Assembly (NCBI GenBank): GCA_002440225.1 | Contig: DJSH01000072.1 | Span: 1 to 36,355 of the forward strand | Direction of reading: 5' to 3' | Source: Candidatus Segatella violae | Lineage (GTDB): Bacteria; Bacteroidota; Bacteroidia; Bacteroidales; Bacteroidaceae | DNA length: 36,355 bases | The notes under the pieces: model-generated | Databases searched by the model: none | Seen by the model: the letters and a program-made list of their open reading frames with translations, nothing else | What the model was told of the DNA's origin: nothing | Shown: positions 1-7,313 of the stretch, piece by piece | How positions within the stretch are numbered: position 1 is the first letter of the stretch | Layout of the letters: every line of letters begins with the position of its first letter | Translations under genes and position numbers: made by a program

Positions 1-110
1 AAACAGAAAATCGTCGTGTTGGCTCCCTGCACAAAAAGCAGAAATACCAATATGGCTCCCAACAAGGAAACGAGGAACCACCAATATGATTGCAAAAATT
101 CGTATGTCAT
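1..110 (-). CDS. cydB: Cytochrome bd ubiquinol oxidase subunit II, N-terminus (partial)
   Basis: Only the first 36 codons are in the window; the gene runs off the left edge. The protein starts MTYEFLQSYWWFLVSLLGA and continues with a hydrophobic first membrane helix ending near a QGANTTIF segment, a pattern I recognise from Bacteroidetes CydB. CydB pairs with CydA in the inner-membrane quinol oxidase that reduces oxygen at low concentration. The start at 110 is chosen because the next upstream ATG (115) runs into a stop after two codons. It follows cydA by about 100 nt on the same strand and is probably in the same transcript. Confidence 0.85.
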   Translation of the reverse strand, partial: MTYEFLQSYWWFLVSLLGAILVFLLFVQGANTTIFC

Positions 111-154
111 GTCATTGAATGTTTAAAGATTGATAATGCCATAAGATATGTTTA

Positions 155-232
155 GCTTTTAAGCCTTTCTTTCGATAGTAGCTTTTAAGCCTCTCTTTTA
201 ATAGTGGCTTTTAAGCCTTTCCATATTCTGGT
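155..232. repeat. 26-bp tandem repeat, three copies, spanning the cydA stop codon
   Basis: Three units of exactly 26 nt occur at 155-180, 181-206 and 207-232, each opening with GCTTTTAAGCCT. The last unit (plus-strand order) contains the final codons and stop of cydA; the other two are copies lying in the cydA-cydB spacer. The unit at 155 and the unit at 181 differ at only a few positions. Confidence 0.85.
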
Positions 233-1791
233 CCTTTCTTGATTTGTTTCACCATGATGTTGATTTCTACGGCGAGCATCGTGGTGAAGAGTGCCAGGAA
301 GATGAAGAAGGTGGTGGCTACGCTAGCTGGATCGATGTCGGAAACGGCAGCACTGACAGGCAACAGGTCTTGGATGGTCCAAGGCTGACGACCAATTTCT
401 GCCACAATCCAGCCCGATTCGGAGGCGAGGTATGCCAATGGTATCATCACCAAGGCAACCATCAAGAACCAACGGTAGTTGGCAATCTCCTTCTTGTGAA
501 CCAAGAAAAGACTAATGGCGAAGAAGAGGATGAAAAGGCAACCCAATCCCACCATGATGCGGAAAGCATAGAAACATACTGGAATGCTAGGTACTAGTTC
601 CTTGGCATCCTTGATGTAGCCATAGCCGAAGTATCTCATGTTCTCCTTCAATATTGGGAGTTGTGCCTTGGCTTCGGCAGGCAGGTCATTGTCGTGGAGT
701 GCTCTGCCTTGTATTGCCTTGCGATATTTCTGTAGGGCAACGATGGCTTGTTTGCCTCTTGCTATCTTTTCTTGGGCAGATGGTTCTGGTGTCCCATCTT
801 GCTTCGGGTATCCTTTGAGGATGTCGTTGACACCTGGCACATAACCATCGACAGTACGAGTAGCCAAAAGGGAGAGCATGTTCGGAATGCCGATGCGCAT
901 GGCTGGTTCTTTCTCTTTTTCAAAGTCAGGCTGTGAGAAAGGATTGACCGCAGCGATGGCTGTCAGACTCTCGTTGTTGCCTCCATTGTATAGGGCTTCC
1001 ATGGCTGCCAACTTCATCGGCTGTACTTGGGCAACCTTATAGGCGGAGTTATCACCCGTCATAGCGGCAAGGAGTGCGGCTACCAATCCTACGCAACCTC
1101 CTATCTTGATGCTAGCCTTGGCAAGTTTGGTCTCTCTCTTCTTGAGAAGATACCAGCAACTTACGGCTACGACAAAGGCGGCACCTACTATCCAAGAGGA
1201 GGTGACAGTGTGGCAAAACTTGTCGATGGCGAAAGGGGAGAGAGCGACATCAAGAAATGAAGTCATTTCAAAGCGCATGGTGTCAGGGTTGAAATCTTGT
1301 CCCACAGGATACTGCATCCATGAATTGGCTACCAGTATCCACCAGGCAGAGATGGTAGCACCCAATCCTGTGAGCCAGGTGGAGGCAAGATGGAATCCAC
1401 GGCTCACTTTGTTCCAACCGAAGAACATGACGGCAACAAAGGTACTCTCCATGAAGAAGGCAAGGATGCCCTCGATGGCGAGGGGTGCTCCGAAGATGTC
1501 GCCCACAAACCAAGAGTAGTTGCTCCAATTGGTGCCAAACTCAAACTCCAGGATGATGCCTGTGGCAACACCCATGGCAAAGTTGATGCCGAATAGTTTC
1601 TGCCAGAAACGAGCCACATCTTTCCAGAAGGATTTTTGGGTGCGATAATAGCAGGTCTCGGCAATGCCCATGATAAGGGCTAGTCCCAGGGTGAGAGGGA
1701 CGAACAACCAATGATAGATGGCGGTGAGCGCAAACTGTGCTCTCGACCAATCAATGGTGGCGGAGGTGATGTCTAATAATAAATGTGTCAT
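211..1791 (-). CDS. cydA: Cytochrome bd ubiquinol oxidase subunit I
   Basis: A 526-residue multi-pass inner-membrane protein, the usual size for a CydA with a short Q-loop. It holds the haem-binding and quinol-site parts of cytochrome bd, which oxidises quinol and reduces oxygen to water. Visible signatures: His27 in the first helix (YHWLFVPLTLGL), Glu108 and Glu115 (EGILAFFMEST), His194 in CHTVTSSW, a Met ligand candidate in FRIMVGLG, and the conserved GRQPW loop followed by TIQDLLP. It starts with ATG at 1791 and lies downstream of a small DUF4492-like gene and upstream of cydB, the usual Bacteroidetes order. The family assignment is firm; the short Q-loop class is inferred from length. Confidence 0.96.
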   Translation of the reverse strand: MTHLLLDITSATIDWSRAQFALTAIYHWLFVPLTLGLALIMGIAETCYYRTQKSFWKDVARFWQKLFGINFAMGVATGIILEFEFGTNWSNYSWFVGDIFGAPLAIEGILAFFMESTFVAVMFFGWNKVSRGFHLASTWLTGLGATISAWWILVANSWMQYPVGQDFNPDTMRFEMTSFLDVALSPFAIDKFCHTVTSSWIVGAAFVVAVSCWYLLKKRETKLAKASIKIGGCVGLVAALLAAMTGDNSAYKVAQVQPMKLAAMEALYNGGNNESLTAIAAVNPFSQPDFEKEKEPAMRIGIPNMLSLLATRTVDGYVPGVNDILKGYPKQDGTPEPSAQEKIARGKQAIVALQKYRKAIQGRALHDNDLPAEAKAQLPILKENMRYFGYGYIKDAKELVPSIPVCFYAFRIMVGLGCLFILFFAISLFLVHKKEIANYRWFLMVALVMIPLAYLASESGWIVAEIGRQPWTIQDLLPVSAAVSDIDPASVATTFFIFLALFTTMLAVEINIMVKQIKKGPEYGKA

Positions 1792-1872
1792 GTTAATAAG
1801 GGGGTTATAGGGTTATTATATTATGTTTTTGTATAAACTATCGTTTATGTGCTGCGATTCAATCCAGCATTT

Positions 1873-2085
1873 CTATCGGTCGAGCATTTGGCTGGAAACG
1901 AACTCAGCCTTGTCGCCTTTGGCGTCTTTGCTTTCTATATAGTTAGGAAAGAAAAACAGCTTGAGCACGAGAAAAATGATGGCAAGCTTGATGAGGATGA
2001 TGGTCCAAAGCGTTTTGCCCAGTGTCATCGTCCTAAATCCATCGTAGTAGAGATGGAATATCTTATATAGCAGTCCTTGTTTCAT
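1873..2085 (-). CDS. Small membrane protein upstream of cydA (DUF4492-like)
   Basis: A 70-residue protein with a basic N-terminus (MKQGLLYKIFHLYYDGFRTM), one hydrophobic segment at about residues 27-47 (TLWTIILIKLAIIFLVLKLF) and a charged C-terminus. I recognise this as the DUF4492 family, which is commonly found directly ahead of cydAB in Bacteroidetes. Its role is not established; by analogy with CydX-type small subunits an accessory part in oxidase assembly or stability is an inference. It is the first gene behind a good promoter (2109-2139) and so probably heads the oxidase operon. Confidence 0.8.
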   Translation of the reverse strand: MKQGLLYKIFHLYYDGFRTMTLGKTLWTIILIKLAIIFLVLKLFFFPNYIESKDAKGDKAEFVSSQMLDR

Positions 2086-2108
2086 TTTCTTGTAGTTGTT
2101 TACGGTTG

Positions 2109-2139
2109 CAAAGATAAGATATTTTGAATTAATTACAAA
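2109..2139 (-). promoter_or_regulatory. Bacteroidetes-type promoter for the DUF4492-cydA-cydB operon
   Basis: On the minus strand the -7 box TATCTTTG (2116-2109) is preceded by TTTG (2139-2136) with a 19-nt spacer, an exact fit to the Bacteroidetes consensus. Transcription should begin near 2102, giving a leader of about 17 nt before the DUF4492-like gene. Confidence 0.75.
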
Positions 2140-2202
2140 ATAAAAACAAGTTTATTTTCAGAAAACTTTCGTAAAAGCTGAATTTGCTACGGAAAAACGA
2201 AG

Positions 2203-2243
2203 GCAGCGCCCTGTATTCCTAGCAAATAGGAGCAAGGCGCTGC
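2203..2243 (-). terminator. Terminator after mscL
   Basis: Inverted repeat GCAGCGCC (2203-2210) and GGCGCTGC (2236-2243), with a second inner stem TTCCTA/TAGGAG. On the minus strand the stem is followed after a few bases by a run of T. This separates mscL from the oxidase operon. Confidence 0.75.
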
Positions 2244-2293
2244 AAGATTTTGAAGAGTGTGTTGATGCTTGCTTATTTAGAGTATCAAGTTTT

Positions 2294-2722
2294 TTATGCT
2301 TGCTTGTTCTTGAGCAAGTCACGAATCTCCATGAGGAGTTTCTCTTCATTGGATGGTTCTGGAGCAGGCTTTGGAGCTTCCTCCTCAGCTTTCTTCTTGT
2401 TGGCAAACTTATTGACCACCTTAATGAGCATGAAGATACAGAAGGCTACGATGAGGAAGTCGAAGCAAGTCTGTAAGAAGTTGCCGTAGTTGATGGTGGC
2501 AGCCTTCAATTCCTCACCCGCTACATTGACCGTAGGGAGTGTAATCTTGAGGTCGGAGAAGTTGACACCTCCGATGAGCCATCCGATAGGAGGCATGATA
2601 ACATCATCGACGATAGAACTTACAATCTTGCCGAAAGCACCACCGATGATGACACCGACAGCCATGTCGAGCACATTGCCACGCATGGCGAATTCCTTGA
2701 ATTCATTCAAAAATTTACTCAT
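2294..2722 (-). CDS. mscL: Large-conductance mechanosensitive channel
   Basis: A 142-residue protein, normal for MscL. It opens a large pore in the inner membrane when turgor rises and releases small solutes. Visible features: the N-terminal amphipathic helix (MSKFLNEFKEFAMRGN), the first transmembrane helix with AVGVIIGGAFGKIVSSIVDD, the periplasmic loop, the second helix (NFLQTCFDFLIVAFCIFMLI) and a charged cytoplasmic tail with Ala/Pro/Glu repeats and a final helix (EEKLLMEIRDLLKNK). It is transcribed alone, with its own terminator downstream. The promoter is uncertain; no good consensus lies close to the start. Confidence 0.95.
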   Translation of the reverse strand: MSKFLNEFKEFAMRGNVLDMAVGVIIGGAFGKIVSSIVDDVIMPPIGWLIGGVNFSDLKITLPTVNVAGEELKAATINYGNFLQTCFDFLIVAFCIFMLIKVVNKFANKKKAEEEAPKPAPEPSNEEKLLMEIRDLLKNKQA

Positions 2723-2823
2723 ACTTTTCTTATTTTATGGTTTATATCTTTCTTATTTTAGTTTATATTTGTGTTATATCTTCGTTAGAAGCTATCTTTT
2801 TTCTTCGTTCCTTTGTATGTTTA

Positions 2824-2864
2824 GATTCGCTTCCTTATATATATAATAAGGTGTAAAAGCGAAT
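2824..2864. repeat. Palindromic element sharing a 19-mer with the rpe/trp intergenic region
   Basis: Nested inverted repeats: ATTCGCTT/AAGCGAAT outside and CCTTAT/ATAAGG inside, around an AT-rich centre. Its segment 2838-2856 (TATATATAATAAGGTGTAA) recurs exactly at 33009-33027. It lies about 116 nt upstream of mscL on the minus strand. Confidence 0.6.
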
Positions 2865-3020
2865 TTCTGTTCCCGTCCATCCCTGCCAAACTGATATTTC
2901 ATTTCTATGAAAGAAACAAATTTTGCAATATGGAGTTTGCACTATGATATAATAAGTGTGAAAAGCGTAGCAATATTATGTATCAACTATTCTTTTTTAA
3001 CTTATTTAATACTCATATCG

Positions 3021-3052
3021 GTTGCAAAGTTAGAAAATTTTTAGTAACTTTG
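3021..3052 (+). promoter_or_regulatory. Promoter of gapA
   Basis: TAACTTTG at 3045-3052 matches the TAnnTTTG box; GTTG at 3021-3024, 20 nt upstream, is a fair -33 element. The leader to gapA would be about 115 nt and AT-rich. A reverse copy of the same box (CAAAGTTA, 3025-3032) overlaps it on the other strand and could serve mscL, but without a good -33 element there. Confidence 0.7.
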
Positions 3053-3172
3053 CGCTCGAAAAGAAGAAAAAATGCTTTCTAGTGATGAAAAAAGGTGTTA
3101 TCAGCTCCTTCGGATTCGCTTGAGGGCTTTCGATAGTAATTATTTTAAACTTTAATTTAAATATTAAGAACA

Positions 3173-4204
3173 ATGATTAAGATTGGTATTAACGGATTTG
3201 GCCGTATCGGTCGTTTCGTATTCCGTTCTACAGTTGAACCTGAGAACGCAAAGGAAGTACAGGTAGTAGCTATCAATGACTTGTGCCCAGTTGATTACAT
3301 GGCTTACATGTTGAAGTATGATACAATGCACGGTCAGTTCGACGGTACTATCGAGGCTGACGTTGAGAAGAGCGAGTTGATCGTTAACGGTAACCACATC
3401 CGTGTTACTGCTGAGCGTGACCCAGAGAACTTGAAGTGGGACGAGGTTGGTGCTGAGTACGTAGTTGAGTCTACAGGTCTCTTCCTCGCTTACGAGAAGG
3501 CTGAGAAGCACTTGAAGGCTGGTGCTAAGTACGTTGTTCTCTCTGCTCCTTCTAAGAAGGGTGAGGACGGTCGTCAGGCTGATATGTTCGTTTGCGGTGT
3601 TAACACTGACAAGTATGCTGGTCAGCAGATCGTTTCTAACGCATCTTGTACAACAAACTGCTTGGCTCCTATCGCTAAGGTATTGAACGATAACTTCGGT
3701 ATCGAGACAGGTTTGATGACAACAGTTCACTCTACAACTGCTACACAGAAGACAGTTGACGGTCCATCTATGAAGGATTGGCGCGGTGGCCGTGCTGCTG
3801 CTGGCAACATCATCCCTTCTACAACAGGTGCTGCTAAGGCTGTAGGTAAGGTTATCCCTGAGTTGAACGGTAAGTTGACAGGTATCTCTATGCGTGTTCC
3901 TACTTTGGATGTTTCTGTTGTTGACTTGACAGTTAACTTGAAGAAGCCTGCTACAAAGGAGGATATCTGCGCTGCTATGAAGAAGGCTTCTGAGGGTGAG
4001 TTGAAGGGTGTTCTCGGTTACACAGAGGATGCAGTTGTTTCTTCTGACTTCTTGGGTTGCCCATTGACATCTATCTTCGATGCTAATGCAGGTGTTTACT
4101 TGACAGACAACTTCGTTAAGGTTGTTTCTTGGTATGACAACGAGATTGGTTACTCTCACAAGGTTGTTGAGTTGATCAAGATCATGAAGAAGCACAACGG
4201 TTAA
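3173..4204 (+). CDS. gapA: Glyceraldehyde-3-phosphate dehydrogenase (type I)
   Basis: A 343-residue GAPDH, which converts glyceraldehyde 3-phosphate, phosphate and NAD+ to 1,3-bisphosphoglycerate in cytoplasmic glycolysis. The NAD-binding motif INGFGRIGR is at residues 6-14, the catalytic Cys159 lies in SNASCTTNCLAP, and the assisting His186 in TVHSTTATQKT; the C-terminal SWYDNEIGYSHKVV motif is intact. Codon use is very narrow (GCT, GTT, TCT, AAG, GAG, CGT preferred), unlike its neighbours, which marks a highly expressed gene. It has its own promoter and a strong terminator, so it is a single-gene unit. Confidence 0.98.
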   Translation: MIKIGINGFGRIGRFVFRSTVEPENAKEVQVVAINDLCPVDYMAYMLKYDTMHGQFDGTIEADVEKSELIVNGNHIRVTAERDPENLKWDEVGAEYVVESTGLFLAYEKAEKHLKAGAKYVVLSAPSKKGEDGRQADMFVCGVNTDKYAGQQIVSNASCTTNCLAPIAKVLNDNFGIETGLMTTVHSTTATQKTVDGPSMKDWRGGRAAAGNIIPSTTGAAKAVGKVIPELNGKLTGISMRVPTLDVSVVDLTVNLKKPATKEDICAAMKKASEGELKGVLGYTEDAVVSSDFLGCPLTSIFDANAGVYLTDNFVKVVSWYDNEIGYSHKVVELIKIMKKHNG

Positions 4205-4232
4205 TTCGTTGTTTCTTAACGATTAAGATATT

Positions 4233-4264
4233 GCCGTCCAGCATTCGTGCTGGACGGCTTTTTT
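4233..4264 (+). terminator. Rho-independent terminator of gapA
   Basis: A perfect 11-bp stem, GCCGTCCAGCA (4233-4243) and TGCTGGACGGC (4248-4258), closed by a TTCG tetraloop and followed by six T (4259-4264). Confidence 0.95.
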
Positions 4265-4327
4265 CGTTTATAAAAGTCACATTTTATGCTCATTGTGCTT
4301 AAAAGTGAGAAAAACTTAGTAAAACAT

Positions 4328-4358
4328 TTTGTAATTTCAAGTATTTCTCTTACCTTTG
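4328..4358 (+). promoter_or_regulatory. Promoter of miaA, abutting the start codon
   Basis: TTTG at 4328-4331 and TACCTTTG at 4351-4358 with a 19-nt spacer fit the Bacteroidetes consensus exactly. The -7 box ends only 4 nt before the miaA ATG (4363), so transcription would start at or just after the A of the ATG. Confidence 0.75.
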
Positions 4359-4362
4359 CGCT

Positions 4363-5334
4363 ATGAAACATTCGATGATAACCATATTAGGTCCTACGGC
4401 GAGTGGAAAAACAAGCCTTGCCGCTGCCCTTGCTGCCAAGATTGACGGCATGGAGGCTTCGGCGTGGGGTGGAACCACGAAGGGTGCGGAGATTATCAGT
4501 GCTGATAGTCGCCAGGTTTATCGTGGCATGGACATTGGTACGGGCAAGGACCTCGAAGACTATACGGTGGATGGCAAACTGATACCTTATCACTTGATAG
4601 ACATCTGCGAGCCAGGCACGAAGTATAATCTCTTTGAATACCAGCAAGACTTTTACGATGTTTACCTCGACATCCAGAAGAGGGGTATGCTGCCTATCCT
4701 CAGTGGGGGAACGGGATTGTACATTGAGTCGGTGCTCAAGGGCTATCATCTTTCCCCTGTTCCTCAGAACCAGGAACTTAGAGACCGACTTGCCGATAAA
4801 ACATTGGATGAACTCACCGAGATGCTCAAGGACTTGAAGGCAAAGACAGGCTCCAATATGCACAATCGCACAGATGTGGATACGGCACAGCGAGCCATCC
4901 GTGCTATCGAGATAGAGACTTATAACCTCGAACATCCGATGCCCGAACGAGAACTTCCTGCAGTCGATTCGCTTATCATCGGTGTGAGTATCGACCGAGA
5001 TGCTCGCCGAGAGAAGATTACGCACAGATTGAAGCAACGTCTCAAGGAGGGGATGGTTGATGAAATCAAGGGCTTGCTTGATAGGGGGATACCTGCAGAA
5101 AACCTCACCTATTATGGGTTGGAATATAAGTTTATCACCGAATATGTGATAGGCAAGACCACCTACGATGAGATGTTCCGAGGCTTGGAGATAGCCATCC
5201 ATCAGTTTGCCAAGCGACAGATGACTTGGTTCCGAGGCATGGAGCGACGAGGCTTTACCATTCATTGGATAGATGCCTTGCAGCCGATGGAGCAGAAAGT
5301 GGGGCAGGTGTTGGACTTGATGAAGCAAGTGTGA
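4363..5334 (+). CDS. miaA: tRNA dimethylallyltransferase (MiaA family)
   Basis: A 323-residue protein that transfers a dimethylallyl group to N6 of A37 in tRNAs reading UNN codons. The P-loop GPTASGKT is at residues 10-17; SADSRQVYRGMDIGTGK, HLIDICEPG, GGTGLYIESVLKG and the C-terminal KRQMTWFRGM motif are all present. Two points differ from the common form: an insertion (WGGTTKGAE) before the SADSRQVY motif, and ICEPGTKYNLFEYQQDF where many MiaA proteins have a shorter DP-type motif. Bacteroidales often carry two MiaA paralogues, and this may be the divergent one. The start may be ATG 4363 or ATG 4375 (MITILGPT), given the promoter position. Confidence 0.92.
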   Translation: MKHSMITILGPTASGKTSLAAALAAKIDGMEASAWGGTTKGAEIISADSRQVYRGMDIGTGKDLEDYTVDGKLIPYHLIDICEPGTKYNLFEYQQDFYDVYLDIQKRGMLPILSGGTGLYIESVLKGYHLSPVPQNQELRDRLADKTLDELTEMLKDLKAKTGSNMHNRTDVDTAQRAIRAIEIETYNLEHPMPERELPAVDSLIIGVSIDRDARREKITHRLKQRLKEGMVDEIKGLLDRGIPAENLTYYGLEYKFITEYVIGKTTYDEMFRGLEIAIHQFAKRQMTWFRGMERRGFTIHWIDALQPMEQKVGQVLDLMKQV

Positions 5335-5412
5335 CCTGTGACAGTGACTTGCACATCTTTTTGATGTGAATGAGATACAAATGGAATGATGATTTAAAAA
5401 ATATTGAACGGA

Positions 5413-6342
5413 ATGGTGAATGAGAACAAGTGGGGACTTCTTTATTGTCCTCGTGGAGGTTGGCGTAGCAACAAGCGCTGGGAAAAGATCGAGAAGGTCT
5501 TAAAGCAACAGCGGATAGACTACGACTTCGTGCAGAGCGAGAACCAGAAAAGCGTGGAGCGACTGGTTAAGATGTTTGTCAACAATGGCTATAAGACGAT
5601 AGTCATCGTGGGCGGAGACTCTGCGCTCAACGATGCCGTCAACTGCTTGATGCAGATAAACCAAGAGGAACGTGACCAAGTGGCATTGGGCGTGATACCG
5701 AATGGCTTGATGAACGACTTTGCTCATTTCTGGGGCTTCAGCGATAGCGACATCGAACAAACTGTCGCCTCACTCAAGTTGCGCCGTATCAGAAAGATAG
5801 ACCTCGGTTGCATTCGCTATACCAACAAGAAGGGAGAGAAATGTCATCGCTATTTCCTCAACTGCATCAACATCGGATTGATTGCTGCTATCATGAACTT
5901 GCGTCGCAAGACCCATCATGTTTTCGGTTCCCGTACGCTCTCGTTCCTCTTCTCCTTTATACTCATGACTTTCCAGCGCCTCGACTACAAGATGCATATC
6001 AAGATCAACTCTGATGTCATCAAACGTAGAGTGATGACCGTTTGCATCGGCAATGCCACAGGTTATGGGCAGACACCTAATGCCGTACCTTACAATGGGT
6101 TGTTGGATGTATCCGTCGTTTATCACCCACAGATGACGCAGCTCTTTGAGGGCATCTATCTCTTTGTGAAAGGTAAGTTTCTCAATCATAAGAGCGTACA
6201 TCCTTATCGTACCAGGGAAGTGGAGATTGTAGAGGCTTCTCATGCATTGATTGGCATCGACGGAAGATTGATGAATACGCCAAAAGGGTCGTATCAAATC
6301 TCTGTGATCCAAGAGGTTGTCAATTTCTTGATACCAGCTTAA
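5413..6342 (+). CDS. Diacylglycerol/lipid kinase family protein
   Basis: A protein of 309 residues from ATG 5413 (an in-frame TTG at 5404 would add three). It looks like the DAGK catalytic family that includes YegS/DgkB-type lipid kinases and phosphorylates lipid hydroxyls with ATP. The nucleotide-binding loop reads VGGDSALND (about residues 66-74), where GGDGT is usual, and the second motif reads IPNGLMNDFA (95-104), where GTxNDFA is usual. The C-terminal half has the expected GNATGYGQTPNAVPYNGLLDV and GIDGR segments. It follows miaA by 78 nt, possibly in the same transcript, and ends at a terminator shared with the convergent Crp-type gene. The substrate is unknown; the changed loop leaves activity open. 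Confidence 0.8.
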   Translation: MVNENKWGLLYCPRGGWRSNKRWEKIEKVLKQQRIDYDFVQSENQKSVERLVKMFVNNGYKTIVIVGGDSALNDAVNCLMQINQEERDQVALGVIPNGLMNDFAHFWGFSDSDIEQTVASLKLRRIRKIDLGCIRYTNKKGEKCHRYFLNCINIGLIAAIMNLRRKTHHVFGSRTLSFLFSFILMTFQRLDYKMHIKINSDVIKRRVMTVCIGNATGYGQTPNAVPYNGLLDVSVVYHPQMTQLFEGIYLFVKGKFLNHKSVHPYRTREVEIVEASHALIGIDGRLMNTPKGSYQISVIQEVVNFLIPA

Positions 6343-6381
6343 TCTTGATTCTGGCTTAATCTTGACGCCAGTATAATATCA

Positions 6382-6421
6382 AAAAATAGCAGAATTGGTT
6401 TATCCCAATTCTGCTATTTTT
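6382..6421. terminator. Bidirectional terminator between the lipid-kinase gene and the Crp-type gene
   Basis: A perfect 17-bp stem: 6382-6398 (AAAAATAGCAGAATTGG) pairs with 6405-6421, loop of 6 nt. Flanking A and T runs let it work in both directions. The right arm is coding: it contains the last codons of the minus-strand Crp-type gene, whose stop lies in the loop region (6400-6402). Confidence 0.9.
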
Positions 6422-7104
6422 GCTATTTCTTCTTCCTGTAGGAATTTTATCTTTCTTCCATCTATCTTGATGAGTTCCTCCTGTGCGAAAGCCGAAAGTG
6501 TGCGAATGGCATTGCTTGTAGTCATGTTGCAGAGGTTGGCGAGGTCTTCGCGGCTCAGTCGGATGTCAAGCGTCTTGCCGTCTTTTTCCATGCCGTAGGA
6601 ATCTTTCAGGAACATCAGTCCCTCGGCAAGTCGGGCACGGATGTGTTTCTGTGTGAGGTTGACGGTGCGGTCGTCCGACTTACCTATTTCTACGCTCAGG
6701 TACTTGATGAAAAAATATCCGATGTTGAAGCTCTTGGAGAGCATCTTCATCAGCACAGCCATAGGGAAATGTGCGATGACGCAGTTTTCCAGTGCCATGG
6801 CTGCCGTCTTGTAGATCTCATCGGCGAAATAAGCTCTGAATCCAAAAAATTCGATGGGCTTGATAACGCGTATTATCTGGCTCTTGCCCCCGATGCCTTC
6901 CTTGTATATCTTCACCTTGCCCGAAATGAGGCACATGGCTTCGGTAGGGGTACCTTCGTTTTTGTAGATAACGTCGTTCTTCTTGAACTTAGAGATTTGT
7001 AAATGTTCTTTCAGCATCGCGAACTGTTCGTCCTCGATGCCACCCCATAGCTCTGCTATCTGCTGGGCTATTTTCGCTTGGTCATATTTGCTCTTGCCTG
7101 TCAT
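6400..7104 (-). CDS. Crp/Fnr family transcriptional regulator
   Basis: A 234-residue protein with an N-terminal cyclic-nucleotide-binding-type beta-barrel (about residues 25-130, containing EAMCLISGKVKIYKEG) and a C-terminal winged helix-turn-helix (about 160-225; LSREDLANLCNMTTSNAIRT as recognition region, then EELIKIDGRKIKFL). The Cys pattern of iron-sulfur FNR is absent, so it is not an obvious oxygen sensor. Its ligand and targets are unknown. It is divergent from the glycogen operon, with about 210 nt of shared upstream DNA, so cross-regulation is possible but unproven. Confidence 0.88.
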   Translation of the reverse strand: MTGKSKYDQAKIAQQIAELWGGIEDEQFAMLKEHLQISKFKKNDVIYKNEGTPTEAMCLISGKVKIYKEGIGGKSQIIRVIKPIEFFGFRAYFADEIYKTAAMALENCVIAHFPMAVLMKMLSKSFNIGYFFIKYLSVEIGKSDDRTVNLTQKHIRARLAEGLMFLKDSYGMEKDGKTLDIRLSREDLANLCNMTTSNAIRTLSAFAQEELIKIDGRKIKFLQEEEIAKIAELG

Positions 7105-7135
7105 GTATCCTTGTCTTGTTTACCTAAATTGTTTG

Positions 7136-7167
7136 CAAAAGTAATGCTTTTTCTTTGAATAATCAAC
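7136..7167 (-). promoter_or_regulatory. Promoter of the Crp-type gene
   Basis: On the minus strand, TACTTTTG (7143-7136) fits TAnnTTTG, with a GTTG about 20 nt upstream (near 7164-7167). It would give a leader of about 25 nt. Confidence 0.6.
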
Positions 7168-7236
7168 TTTTTCCCCCTTAAAATGTGTTGTATAACATAA
7201 AAAATAAAGTTTTTATAAAATTGACACACAAAAAGC

Positions 7237-7267
7237 TTTGATATAACAATAAAAAGTGTTACCTTTG
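7237..7267 (+). promoter_or_regulatory. Promoter of the glycogen/alpha-glucan operon
   Basis: TTTG (7237-7240) and TACCTTTG (7260-7267) with a 19-nt spacer, an exact consensus match. The transcript would start near 7274, 40 nt before the first gene. Confidence 0.75.
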
Positions 7268-7313
7268 AAAGCAATTAATATAGTCAACAAAAAATAAACC
7301 TTAATATAGATCT

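Noticed and set aside
3072..3155. A 27-codon frame in the gapA leader
   Set aside because: No initiation signal or recognisable sequence; most likely chance in an AT-rich leader.
3164..4195. A 343-residue open frame exactly opposite gapA
   Set aside because: It results from the narrow codon use of gapA, which avoids stops on the opposite strand. The protein is Leu/Val/Arg-rich with no known pattern.
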